From positions 69,910,586 to 69,974,585 of the forward strand of contig OX411311.1 in assembly GCA_948150685.1 (NCBI GenBank): a DNA stretch of 64,000 nucleotides, given 5' to 3'. How positions within the stretch are numbered: position 1 is the stretch's first letter; each line of letters begins with the position of its first letter. Below are positions 24,346 to 35,501 of the stretch, in pieces. The DNA comes from Rhaphigaster nebulosa (Eukaryota > Arthropoda > Insecta > Hemiptera > Pentatomidae). Below the pieces are notes generated by a model, which was given only the letters and a program-made list of their open reading frames with translations, searched no databases and was not told where the DNA came from. A program made the translations under genes and the position numbers.

Positions 24346-25919
24346 AAAAACGCATAAACATAAGTAATTGGTATACATAATAATTTCTATTTTTATATTA
24401 ATTTATGGAAACTTAATGTTTCCACTGAAAATAAATTGGATTCTCATGGAAACTAAATGTAAACTTTTAAAATTTATTTCAAGTAGTAACTTAAGTGAAA
24501 ATATTTTGTAAATATTTGAATATATTGAAAATATTTTATAATTGTGTGATGCCCACAAAAGTTTTTTACAAGGCACTGAATCAAGACGTTATATACCGTG
24601 TCTCGTAAATGACCGGATATATTTAAAAAGGTGATAGTAGACCTCAAGAACAACAAAAAAGTAGGTATAGGCTATGATTCGATTCAGGAAAGCAGGAAAT
24701 TAAAGTTGTGTGTTTTTTTGAAGTAAGTCACGTTTGTTAAATAGTAAGCAATCACTTACAAAATATTCTAAGTAAACAAGTTTTAATTGCACCATCGCAA
24801 ATAAGACAAAATTTCTAATTATTATCAACAGGAACTGAGGTTGCTGTAGCCCAGCAGGATGCTCAGAAAAACATTTACAAGTACAGTGTGATATATAAAA
24901 AAAAATATATATATATACAACTTTTCACTATTGGTCCGCCCGAAAGCCCAATTACAAAGCATTTAGTTAATCCAAACTACATTTCTTAAAGGGAATTCTG
25001 TCTACTTTACGAAGGCCCATTTAAAACAATATTTCCTCCTTTTCTGAGTCGAATCGCACCATGGCCGGAACTTTTTTCTTGCTTTATAAGTTTTCTATCA
25101 TCTCTTTAAATATTTCTGCTCATTTACTGTACATCCTGCGTAGTAAGAAGTGAATTAAGCACTATAAATCTCATTCCTTTCATACACCTGATATCCCTTT
25201 CAAAGGAAACCTGAGACCAGGTCAAATAAGATCCTTGTAACTCCACCGTAACTTAACTCTACGGTACAGCCAAGAATGGGGCGTATAGAACGAACTTAAA
25301 CAAGTCACTGTCAATCAAATGAGTTATTTATAAGAGACACGACACAATAATGGAAAGTTATATAATTAGCGCTAATTAATAATTTGGAGAACGAGAAAGC
25401 TGAATACCGCTTATGAGAATCACGAATATAAACTTCATGAACCCTAAACTTCAGCCTCTTCCAAATCATAAGTTAGTGAGAGACCTAACACTGGGTTTAT
25501 AAGTTTTAATTTACAAAAAGCCATATATTCTTCTACATTATCCATTTTCTCTCATTTATTATTTATAGTTTAAATTACTCAGATAATGAACATGGTGAAT
25601 TACCAGGATACGGTAATAGTGACCTTCAATATTATAGTTTTTTTCTTAGCACGATTATGTATTAATTTCTAAAATAATAGTTATAGCGATAATTCATAAG
25701 AATTAATGTCAATTATGAGATTAGAAAAAAAAAAGGATTTTTCAATACTAAATTTTCAATTATCGGCACAAGGTAGAAAACATAAATTTGGAATAAGAAC
25801 CCAACTTATAATAACATACATAAAAGTCTTCATTTTATTTTATTAATTTATAATTATTTATTTCTTTAGAGTTCCCTATTATTATTATTTTTTTTATATC
25901 GTTTTTTTTATTTAAAGAC
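24346..25919. other. Copy 1: non-coding
   Basis: No gene or element is recognised. A short (TA)5 lies in a poly-A context near 24905. The corresponding stretch in copy 2 is about 40574-42159. Confidence 0.5.
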
Positions 25920-26245
25920 GTAAGCTCCATTTAGCAAACTTTACAGGAAACACATGAAAAGACTTTTTCCCAAATGACAATATTTATTTTTTCAACTATA
26001 TTCATTATTGTTCATAGTAGGAATTTATTAAGGTGGCAAAATCTTTATAATTATAGTACATTTTTAAGGCTTCTGCCATTGGCTAAGGCCAGAGTGACGA
26101 CGTTAGTATTTGATGCTTATTACCGATGCATCATGGGCGGGAATCGATAGAGATGGTGTTTACGTACCATAATAAATTTAAACCTAAATTTAAAATTGTT
26201 GGCGCTTAAGCCTTTTTTTTAAAAAACGACGTCGATATCTATTTA
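25920..26245 (+). repeat. Interspersed repeat family R1, copy 2
   Basis: It aligns to 820-1145 and, nearly identically, to 42160-42475 through CTTTACAGGAAACACATG, TTTATTAAGGTGGCAAAAT and AAAACGACGTCGATATC. Confidence 0.65.
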
Positions 26246-26597
26246 AATACATATACACAAAAGGATACACATTTCTTAATTTTTGTACAAGTTTGTAACC
26301 AGTAGTTCACTATTATCGTTATATTTATTATGATACAAGAATTATCATAAGAAGGGGTTTATATATAATCATTCATTTAGTATTAGTACCTAAAGACGAT
26401 ATACACAACGATGAGTAAAAAGCTTCAATGCAAAAAAAAAGCGCCTTGAATGATCGGTTACACATTACCCGCACAACTTATCAATGAGGCTGAACTGTAT
26501 TCTCTTGCTGCTAGGAGTATTATCCGGTAAGGGGGTAAATATAAAATATTTAAATGCCTATGTCATGAAAAAAATAGCCATTGTTTAATAGAGATGA

Positions 26598-26662
<65 letters not shown>
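26598..26662. repeat. (TA)n microsatellite with one TATG interruption, copy 1
   Basis: About 64 bp. The copy-2 counterpart (42827-42918) is about 25 bp longer and lacks the internal G. Confidence 0.95.
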
Positions 26663-26666
<4 letters not shown>

Positions 26667-28749
26667 CAGAACTACCCGACCTTTTGCTTTGATTGCATAA
26701 ATTAACTGGAATAAAGTGGGAGGTATAAATTAAATTAAAAAAATGCAATATGCATTAATTGTTTTCATTTATTGCTGAGATCGATTTCCTACGGCGATAA
26801 AATTAAAATCATATCAGGCTTCAAAGAGATTCCATTGCGAAAATTCCGACTTGTCATTTAGTGATTAACTAAGGATGAAGCGGAATAGTTTAGGGCATTG
26901 CGTCGCGTATTTTTATTTATAGAGCGCAACACTCTCAGATCATTTTGATGATCTCATTGGGATGGAGGGGAGAGGATCGAAGATAAAGGGGGTTTCCCTG
27001 GATAAGACCACTTCAGGTCACTTCAGGTCACATTAAGCCCACTTAAGCCTTAACTGATTCTAGTATTGTAACGGCCAAGAAGGAGATTGGAAGGAGAGGA
27101 GAGCATACATGACTATTGATCTAGGAGGATTAGAGCATATGTAGAGAAAGGTGTTGGGGGCTAGTTGGGAACAGGAGCTATAAATCCGGAGGCTAAAGTT
27201 GGACAACCGCAATCCAGAGTCCCTACACTAATACCATAATTATCCGCAATGCCCTCCACCTAATCTACATTTTAATTGCTTTTACTTCCTACTTCAAGGT
27301 GTACTTTAACATCGTGTCTTCCTCTTTAAACTAACCTGACAATTTAACTGAACATTTTAGCCCTAAATGTTTCATTATGAGTGGTTATTCTATATCATTT
27401 TGAGGGGATTCGAAGGATTAATGATTTTAGTTTGTAAATTTATAAATGACTAATTTTTAAATTTATCCAAATAGAGGTTAATGACGGATGGAATTGTCTT
27501 TTCTTTTTTCATTTTTGATTCCAGTTTGCATAACTAAACTGTGTTATTTTTTTTAGCAGAACATTTGTATTTCAATGTATATTGAAGAAAAAGATATTAA
27601 AAAAAAATGAATTTTTGGTCAAATAAATTTTAAAAAAGTGTTTAAATTATTAAGTTAAGTAGCCGTATAGACATTTTCACATAAAAAACGATGGCAGAAT
27701 TTGATTCAGCACATCAACAACTTCAATGTTGGAAAAATTATCAATAACAAAAAAGATATTTTTCAGTTACGACGGAGCTCAACATTTTTGAAGCCACAAT
27801 ATTACGATTCAATTTGAATCTCTGTGCATCTCGTCTTTAGTGCATATCGACGTTTTGGACGTTTTATTTCAGGATAAATAAGAAAATAAGTAATGGATAG
27901 CTCTGGTTTTCTCTGAGCTAACAAGATTATTAGATAGAATTTTAGTTTATATGTCGTAAAAAGTCATAACGCATATCATACAAAAATATTAATAAAAGAA
28001 AAAAAATAAGAAGTTAGTTGAAGGGTTAAAGGAGGAAGTTAGTTAAGGTTAAACCTTCTTTTTACAGCCCAAATTTCTCCTCCAATTAATATGTATTGCA
28101 TTTTCAGGTCTCCCGGGACTCAGAAATGTTTAGAGCGATTCAAGTGAATATGTATTTATATCCAACTAGGAAATGACAAAAAAAAAATTGTATTACAGCA
28201 AAAACACAGATAGCATAATCGATTTTATTCTTTTAAAAAACAAAATGAAAATGATTAGGAAATATTACACGCTTAGGTAAATATGCTTTTAACTAATTTT
28301 CAAGTCAGTCGCCTTCAATATGGAGCTGATTTAACTATTCGATAAATCTTGTACTACTTCGTTCCAGATCATGAAAAACTAATGATCTATGGGCCACAGT
28401 TTTTCTTCTGTTTTTTCCCTCCCGCTATCTGACCAGGAGGCCTTACTGTATGTAACCTTTCAATCGATAGAGTGAAATCGAGATTTATTTCCTTGGCCAA
28501 TAAGATAAAAACAATGCTACTACCACTGTATATTCTAGTTTATAATATGATTGTTATTACATTATTATTAGTTTATATTTTTTTCTTAAGGATAACAAAC
28601 CTAGAGCGATTTGGAGTCAGCTGAAACAAGAAATAATTTGGTATATTTAAAGGCACGAGAAAAGGGGAGTAATGGGAAGGGATGTAATGTATAGATCAAG
28701 GGTTTCCAACTTGCGGTACTCAAAATATGTTTAATTTTTTTTGGACGGG
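26663..28749. other. Copy 1: non-coding
   Basis: No gene is seen. There is a short direct repeat of CACTTCAGGT at about 27010-27030. Poly-A/T runs are frequent. Confidence 0.5.
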
Positions 28750-29211
28750 ATGAATCAGAAAATGTAGCCATTGAAGAATTGCCATACTTGGGCAAGTCTG
28801 ATGTGAAGACATTCAACAGTAGAACAACCATCTACAAAGTACTAACAAAACCTCCATGGACATACGCGATAGAGCTATGGGGCTCAGCAAAAGCTTCAAG
28901 CATGCAAAGAATACAGCCATTGAAGTCAAAAACATTGAGAAAAATAGTGAACGCGGGACAAATTCTTTGCAACAAATGACTTGCTACACAAGGACTTGGA
29001 CATCATAACATTTTCATATACTGCCAACATCACAAAAATGTCTACTACAGACTGAATTACATGAGCCCATTAGCACTAGCACTTGCTTCACGAACCCATA
29101 CCCCGACAACTTTCGAGGTGGTGGCCAAGAAACTTGATAAGTTAGACGTTATCCGGATAAGCGCAAACGTGCTTATTGCAAAAATACTTTGCAGATGGAA
29201 AGTTTAGGTAC
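28750..29211 (+). pseudogene. Jockey-type LINE, reverse transcriptase C-terminal fragment, copy 1
   Basis: The frame at 28779-28979 carries FNSRTTIYKVLTKPPWTYAI, ELWGSAKASSMQRIQ and SKTLRKIVNA, an established Jockey-clade pattern (IYK...KPIWTYGIQLWG.A..SN...IQ.FQ...LR.IV.A). A stop and frameshift follow, after which DLLHKDLDIITFSYTANI is readable in another frame, matching the usual ND.LHKDL.I.T. A third frame has NYMSPLALALASRTHTPT. The fragment is broken and cannot be active. Confidence 0.8.
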
Positions 29212-29444
29212 TGTCTCAAAATATTCTGTGTATGTTTCAAACTTTAAAGAGAGAAGTAAAGTTTATAGTGAGTTCATAATCATTCCTTCTAGAATCTCAC
29301 AGCATGGCATCACACTACATTACTGCAGGACATCTTATCATTCTAGTTTGATTTTGATTTATTATTTTATTATTATCATTTTAATAATTTAATAATTCAG
29401 CAACATATTCTAGATAACAATGACTAAATGTCAATTTAATTTAA

Positions 29445-29885
29445 ATTAAATTACTTGACAGAAGAATGATATTGGACCCACACATCAAAAACAAACGAAA
29501 AACGTTAAAACAAAGACTAAAACTCTTTACTCACTTCTTTCAAGCCGTTCAAAATTGAAACTTACATCAAAATTACCTTGCATACAGACCTCAATATGCC
29601 AACAGTTAACGAACACATATTGACCCACTACAAACGATTTCATGATAACTTACACGGACATCCTACACACTCATACAAGATATGGCAACAACCAACATGC
29701 CTGACAACATTCGCAGAAGGCTGAAGAGGAGCTGGATGAGGGATCTCCTAGCCTAACTATATCCGATTATCATGATAGGAAGAGGTGCCGCTGGGTACTA
29801 CTCTTTCTCATGACTTTCATGCCACGTTAACATGTTCTTAGCCAGCACATTCACTGGTTGTCTCATAGACAGGTGTGAATTTAAA
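29445..29885 (+). pseudogene. Jockey-type LINE 3' end, copy 1
   Basis: HIKNKRKTLKQRLKLFTHFF, MPTVNEHILTHYKRFHDNLH and NIRRRLKRSWMRDLLA-stop are readable in different frames, followed by the shared 3' UTR (GAAGAGGTGCCGCTGGGTA ... AGACAGGTGTGAA). Relative to complete Jockey elements the WTYGIQLWG segment is missing here, so the copy has an internal deletion. It forms an inverted pair with 31041-31480. Confidence 0.8.
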
Positions 29886-30660
29886 AATAAAGTTAAAAAA
29901 AATATATTTGGAGCTTTTCTTTTTGATATTAGCAAAATAATTATTGTACTAAACTAACAGTGTTCTATTCTCGCTCGTTGAAGGAGCAAATTAGAGTTTT
30001 CCACTACAGGTTTGATAACCAGTATAGGTGTAAATATTGAGTGAGATGTACTACCTTTGGTTTGAATTCACGTGATCTTATGTTTTTCAATCCACATGGT
30101 GCCTGGAATTTGAGAAACGCTGATTGGCTAGTAATTTACTGCTACTTAAAAGAGTCGAAGTTTTCTATTCGAATCTTCTAGTAATATCCCGTTTGCTTCT
30201 TTAAGAAAATTTGAGCTGACAAGCCATCCGATATACATAAAAATTGTTTGCCAAAAAATAATTTACTGTTTTCCTAAAAGGGGTGGACGGGACCTAATGA
30301 TGGTATTCCAGTCACAAGTTGGCAGAGTAATTACAGAGACGAACAAGACAGGAACTGAGACTAGATAAGGACGGAGCTGAGTTATGGTAGGTGTGCTCCG
30401 ACACCGCCCCCCAGCGCCCGCTATTAATACTACTCCCCGATATGACGGATCTTATGTGTACCTTCCTCGGCGGGGCATGTCTGTGTCCACAATAAATGGT
30501 GGTACGAATACCAGAGGCAGATACCAGAAGCAGTAGACGATTGTTTAAAAGATAAACATTACAATATATGAGTTGACATCCGCATGATAGTATAGAAGGA
30601 TCAATCTAATTAGGGATTGATAAATTATTTGCCACTTTTATAATGTTGTTTTATTGAAAA
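29886..30660. other. Copy 1: loop between inverted LINE ends, with a GC-rich island
   Basis: No gene is seen. The block at about 30340-30540 is much GC-richer than anything nearby (CGACACCGCCCCCCAGCGCC) and includes CACAATAAATGG and the near-repeat ATACCAGAGGCAG/ATACCAGAAGCAG. It could be an LTR-like or promoter-like remnant; nothing decides this. Confidence 0.45.
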
Positions 30661-30691
30661 CTAGTTTCGCATGTTATACATTCATCTTCAG
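30661..30691 (-). other. CTGAAGATGAA...CGAAAC motif, copy 1
   Basis: On the minus strand CTGAAGATGAATGTATAACA is followed by TGCGAAACTAG. It has the hammerhead-like CTGAAGA/CGAAA spacing and lies in a repeat also present at 46913-46943 and in the nested insertion 51921-52212. Stem II pairing is only partly convincing. Confidence 0.3.
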
Positions 30692-31040
30692 TTCTAAAAA
30701 CACACAAAAATTCAAAAATAAGTAATTCAAAATACAGTTTGGTATTATTATACATATTAAATTAAATGTAATACAAATTAGTATTAAAAAACATTTATGA
30801 ATTATGAATTTAATTAAGAAAGAAATAAAATAAAATATATGACTAACTTAATGAAAATGATTAACATTAGCAGGTAATTGGGAGATACCCAAAAAAAACC
30901 TTATGTGATGATGACACCCGTAACTTTCCACTCGCTCAGTAACCGACTAAAGTCCGTTCGCAAAGAGAATGCCGGTGAAACTTCACAGACTATCAATCTA
31001 ATTTGGTCACATTGCCACGTAATTTAATTTTTTTTTTTTT

Positions 31041-31480
31041 TATATTCACACCTGTCGATGAGACAATCAATGAATGTGCTAGCAAAGAACATGTTATCGT
31101 GGCATGAAAGGCATCATAAAGACTACCCAGCGGTACGTCTCTCCCTCGTGATTAGCGTATATGATTAGGCTAGGAGATCCCTCATCCAGCTCCTCTTCAA
31201 CCTTCTGCGGGTGTTGTCAGGTATGTTGGTTGTCGCCATGTCTTGTATGAGTGTGTTAGGATATCCGTGTAAGTTATCATGAAATCGTTTGTAGTGGGTC
31301 CGTATGTGTTCGTTAACTGTTGGCATATTGAGGTCTGTATGCAAGGTAATTTTGATGTAAGTTTCAATTTGGAACGGCTTGAAAGAAGTGAGTAAAGAGT
31401 TTTAGTCTTTGTTTTAACGTTTTTCGTTTGTTTTTGATGTGTGGGTCCAATATCATTCTTCTGTCAAATAATTTATTTTG
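31041..31480 (-). pseudogene. Jockey-type LINE 3' end in inverted orientation, copy 1
   Basis: Reverse complement of 29445-29885 with ~1.15 kb between them. It carries the same KRSW-region, 3' UTR (TACCCAGCGG) and TTCACACCTGTC end. Its 31341-31470 part is almost identical to 29459-29590, whereas the copy-2 counterpart is diverged. Confidence 0.8.
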
Positions 31481-33163
31481 AATTAAATTGACATTTAGTC
31501 ATTGTCACCTAGAATATGTGAGTGCTTAATCTTGTTTATTCCAGTCGTCCCCCAATACTTAGAGGCATGGCGAATGTACTCAAAACTTCAAACAAAACGT
31601 ACGTTAGCTAACGAGCCTAAGGTACGTTTGTGTGAAAACTGAGAGGAGGAACCACTAGTATACTCCCAGCTTGTTCACTGGCAACTACCGAAGTACGTGT
31701 CCCTCAAAATCTCCCTCGAGAATAAGTAATTATCTGCTTCCGAGTCACAGACAGCCACGACTATCTGCAAAAACACTTGCGTCGGATTGGGATTGCAGAT
31801 TCTTCAGACTGTACTCTCTGATAAAATGGAGAGATGATTGGAGAAAGCTTCAACTCCTGACCATTACTCGAGGACATAAGAACACATTTTGAAGATAATG
31901 ACAACATATATTGAAGGAATCTATAAGCTGATTCCTTATAAGTAACCCTGGTGTAAAAAACATAACAAAAAAAAACTAGCAACTATGAATATACTATACA
32001 TCAATGCAGACTTATAGGATTTTTATAGATACATAGACAATAGAAAATTAAGAACTTAAGAAAGAAAGATAAAATTAAAATAAATAGATGAATTAGTGAA
32101 ACGTTGGTTCGTTATTAGTACATTGGTATGGTTGATATTTATTACTTATTGATGTTGGAGAGACATAAAGCTTTATTTTAGAATTTCCGAACAGTAATGT
32201 TTTTTTGTTTTTTTGAGTCTTGGTTCTAATTAAACAATAATAATCAACATGTAAAGTTAATATTGATTACAAAATAAATTCTGAAATTTTCTTTCTGGAA
32301 TTATCAAGATTTGAGCTTATTAAAATTTGTGGGGATTACAAAAAAAAAAAATCAAACCAGACAAAACAGAGGTTTTCTGCCTTTAGCATTATCTTCAATT
32401 ATGAATAAATATAAATACTTATACAAAAATAAATTAACACCTTGTGGATAACAAGAATGGTAGCGAAAGTTGCAAATATTTAGAAAAGTTTTGATCCCAC
32501 TTCTTAATTGGATAACTTCTAAATCGTTTTTGGTTATAATTAATTCATTTAATTATTTTTCAAGGATATTTACGCTTTACAGTTTAATACACGAGTTATA
32601 TATTTAGAGTTCACGTTTTCAGTTTCTCCTTTATTTATTTACCCTTTATCTCTTCTTAGATGCGTTTCGCTAAATGGTAATTATGATTTTTACATTGTCC
32701 ATCCCATTTCGGACAACCTTAATAGTATCCTGAGAGCCAAGTACTATACTTGAGTAATGTTACGAATATTCAAAAATATTTTGTTGCAAAAAAATTACAG
32801 AAAATTCCTCCATTTTCCTCATAATTTATCAGCTATGATTTATTCCTCTGGAATCCTTATAAATGTAACAATTATCTCTGTAAAACAGGACCGCTTCATA
32901 AGATTTCATCTAGACAAACCGTTCACTTGGAATCCTCATACAAGATTTAAAAGACAAGAAACTCCTCGTCGATTCAGGCTACTTCAACATTTACTAGACA
33001 AACGGCCTACAAATCCAACTCACTAAATAAAAAAAAATCTAAATTCCCATACCTATTTCGAGCTAAGGAATCTGATTACGAATCTAAACAAAAATAGCAG
33101 TTAATTTTAAAGTCATCAGTTTGTTTGTTTTTTTCGCATTTCCATCAAACTTTTTCCCTCTTC
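31481..33163. other. Copy 1: non-coding with short ORFs
   Basis: Plus-strand ORFs at 31671-31892 and 32757-33026 recur in copy 2 (47923-48144, 49011-49280) with very few changes. I recognise no motif in them. Nothing else is seen. Confidence 0.45.
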
Positions 33164-34622
33164 ACTTCCTTGAACGAGGTAAAGGAAGTATTGTGATCGC
33201 GAAAATTTTCGGTTTTCAGATTTCAACAGAAATATCCATTTTGACCATCACTGAATCCATTTTGACTAGTTTCGTCGTGAATTCTGTACGTACGAGCGTA
33301 TCTCGCATAACTCAAAAACAGTTAGCCGTAGAATGTTTAAGTTTTGTAGATGAAGTAAATACGCCTCGAAACGTCGAAAAGAAAATAATTGTATAAAAAA
33401 AAAAAATAAACAATTGGAAAAGATCTGTTCAAAGGTTAATTATAAATTGAAAATTCAAAATACTTCCTGAAGCAGTAAAATTATTACCATAATAATAAAG
33501 TTTACTTCCTTGTACGCATTAAAGCGTATTCCTTGTACGCATTGCAATCGCGAAAATTTTCGGTTTTCAGATTTCAACGGAAAGATCCATTTTGACTATC
33601 ACCAAATCCATTTTGACTAGTTTCGTCTTGAGGTATATAAGTACGTTCCTACGTACGAGCGTATCTCGTATAACTCAAAAACAGTTAGCCGTAGAATGTT
33701 TAAGTTTTGTATTTAGGATTGTTGTAAAATCTAGTTGTGAACCTCTCTTTTTTGTCACTTCATGTTTGATTACCGGAAGTGGTACTTTACTTCAAGGTCG
33801 TTATTGATTTTCTTCAAAAATTATATTAAAATGTTATGTAAAACTTTTCAAATTTGATATCTAAGACTTGCATACTAATATAAATAACATAATAAATTTT
33901 AGATAAAAGTAGCTAACCGGAAGTGGTACTTTACCTGAAGGTCTTATTAAACTTTCATCAAACATTATATTAAAATATAATGTAAAACATCTCAAATAAA
34001 TTAGACATTTATATCAATATAAATAATATACTAGATTTTGGTTAAAATTGGTGAGCCGAAAGGGGTTCTTTACTCGAAGGTCATAATGAACATAAAAAAT
34101 TATAGTAAAATTAAATACAGAGATCAAATTGTTCGGTGATAAATGTTACAAAAGCGGTTTTTTTCAACTCTAATTTAAAATTTTTATTACTTGCTTTATG
34201 GGTTAAAATTTAGTATAAAATAATTGTTTTCCTGCCCATTTGTGAGCTGAACAAGTCTGTAGCAGGAGAATAAGATGTAAGTTGAGTGGGTTCTTCTGCT
34301 TAAAATGTCGAAACCGTCGATTTTCAATGCTTTATCTAGTGACATTATCAGTTCTAATGTTGTCACGAAACATGAAGAAATCTCTTAGGAACTTGTTACC
34401 AACTGGAAGAAAACGACATTTAATAACAGCCTCCAGAACGGAACGAGGTCTCCAGAAACAAGAGCTTGTGTATGTTTGTTAATGGATGGATCTCGCGACG
34501 CCGAGTGTCGTTTTTACTGCAATCTTCAGAAACTAGTAACCAAATTCAGGATCTCTTTTTGAGCCACCAAATTATAGTCTAATAGGCGTACAAGGAAATC
34601 ATGTGTTGTCCACATCAGATTT
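33164..34622 (+). repeat. R-A repeat in copy 1, with an internal second start
   Basis: The element starts at ACTTCCTTGAAC (33164) and runs to GTACAAGGAAAT (34588-34599) plus the CCACATCAGAT end. Unlike copy 2 it contains about 370 extra bp: after 33348 it switches to GATGAAGTAAATACGCCTCG (33349...), then restarts the element with ACTTCCTTGTACGCATT at 33509. The inserted part matches the flank and body of the inverted R-A copy at 17.0-17.92 kb. ORFs at 33121-33396 and 33592-33807 are readings of the repeat, not genes. Confidence 0.8.
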
Positions 34623-35478
34623 TTTTTTTATGAAATTACAATATTTTTTTTTTCAATATGGTATACATAGAAAATATACCACACACTTCTACCATCAACA
34701 CTGCACTTACACAATTCTAGTTGTTGATAACCTTTATTCCATAATAACCCTCAAAAGCAGCTAAAATGGATTATTTTAGACACCGCTGAAAACCATAATG
34801 CACACAAATTTATGCACCATAATCTATTTTGTCCATAAGCCATCATTATAGGTAGCACCTTTGCCGTCTTACGCCGGATTATTCCCCGATGAATGGTGAT
34901 AAACTCGAGAAACTCGAAGTATATCCTTGAGTCTTTTTTTGCATTCTATACAAGCACTATTCTCGGTATTTTCTTACCTTCAGGCAAAGTTTAACCAATT
35001 AAGAAAACTATAATGAATATTTTATGTGTTTTTAATGGGAGCATATAGTACAATTATGTACTGATAACAAGCATAATTACAAAATTAACCAGTTTTACAA
35101 TTTAAAAATTTATATATAGATCAAAAATGAATTTCCTGTCTGTTGGAAGTGAACACCGTCCAGCCAATAGCAATTATTTCCTAGGGAATGGAAATTTGAC
35201 CTTTATTTTTTTTTTTTTTTATTCAGCAGCAGTGTCCAATTAGCTTGGAGATCGTCCATTAATTAAACAACTATAACCAATCTTCGCCGGACAATTGACA
35301 CAATTAAATGACCGAACGATGGACCAATTAAGCTTTTTTAGGACTTCAAATTTCTGGTATTTTTCAACTAGTGCTTTAACAAAATAATATCTGTTGGTAA
35401 TGAATGTCGGCTCATGCATTGATTAAATATCAACCGTCCGCACAATAAATATTAAAAATTTTTAAGAGAAACATTTTA
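34623..35478. other. Copy 1: right end, non-coding
   Basis: No gene is seen, and it is matched by 50508-51362. The right boundary of the duplication is at 35478. Confidence 0.6.
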
Positions 35479-35501
35479 TTAGAAACTGTTTATTAAACAT
35501 A
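35479..35501. other. 23-bp filler at the duplication junction
   Basis: TTAGAAACTGTTTATTAAAC followed by ATA separates the end of copy 1 from the start of copy 2. It matches neither the outer left flank (before 19263) nor the outer right flank (after 51362), so it looks like inserted junction sequence. Confidence 0.7.

Larger units (their letters stand above)
19263..35478. repeat. 16-kb tandem segmental duplication, copy 1
   Basis: This segment is repeated head-to-tail at 35502-51362. The left edge is GATCCTCGAAACTCAATGTT at 19263, matching 35502. The right edge is AAGAGAAACATTTTA ending at 35478, matching 51362. Corresponding landmarks stay at a near-constant offset (about 16.17-16.25 kb), dropping to 15.88 kb after a ~370-bp difference near 33.4 kb. 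Mismatches are sparse by eye and most differences are tract lengths and small indels. It contains no recognised cellular gene: it carries R1, F2, R-A, Jockey remnants, microsatellites and short ORFs. Confidence 0.95.
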
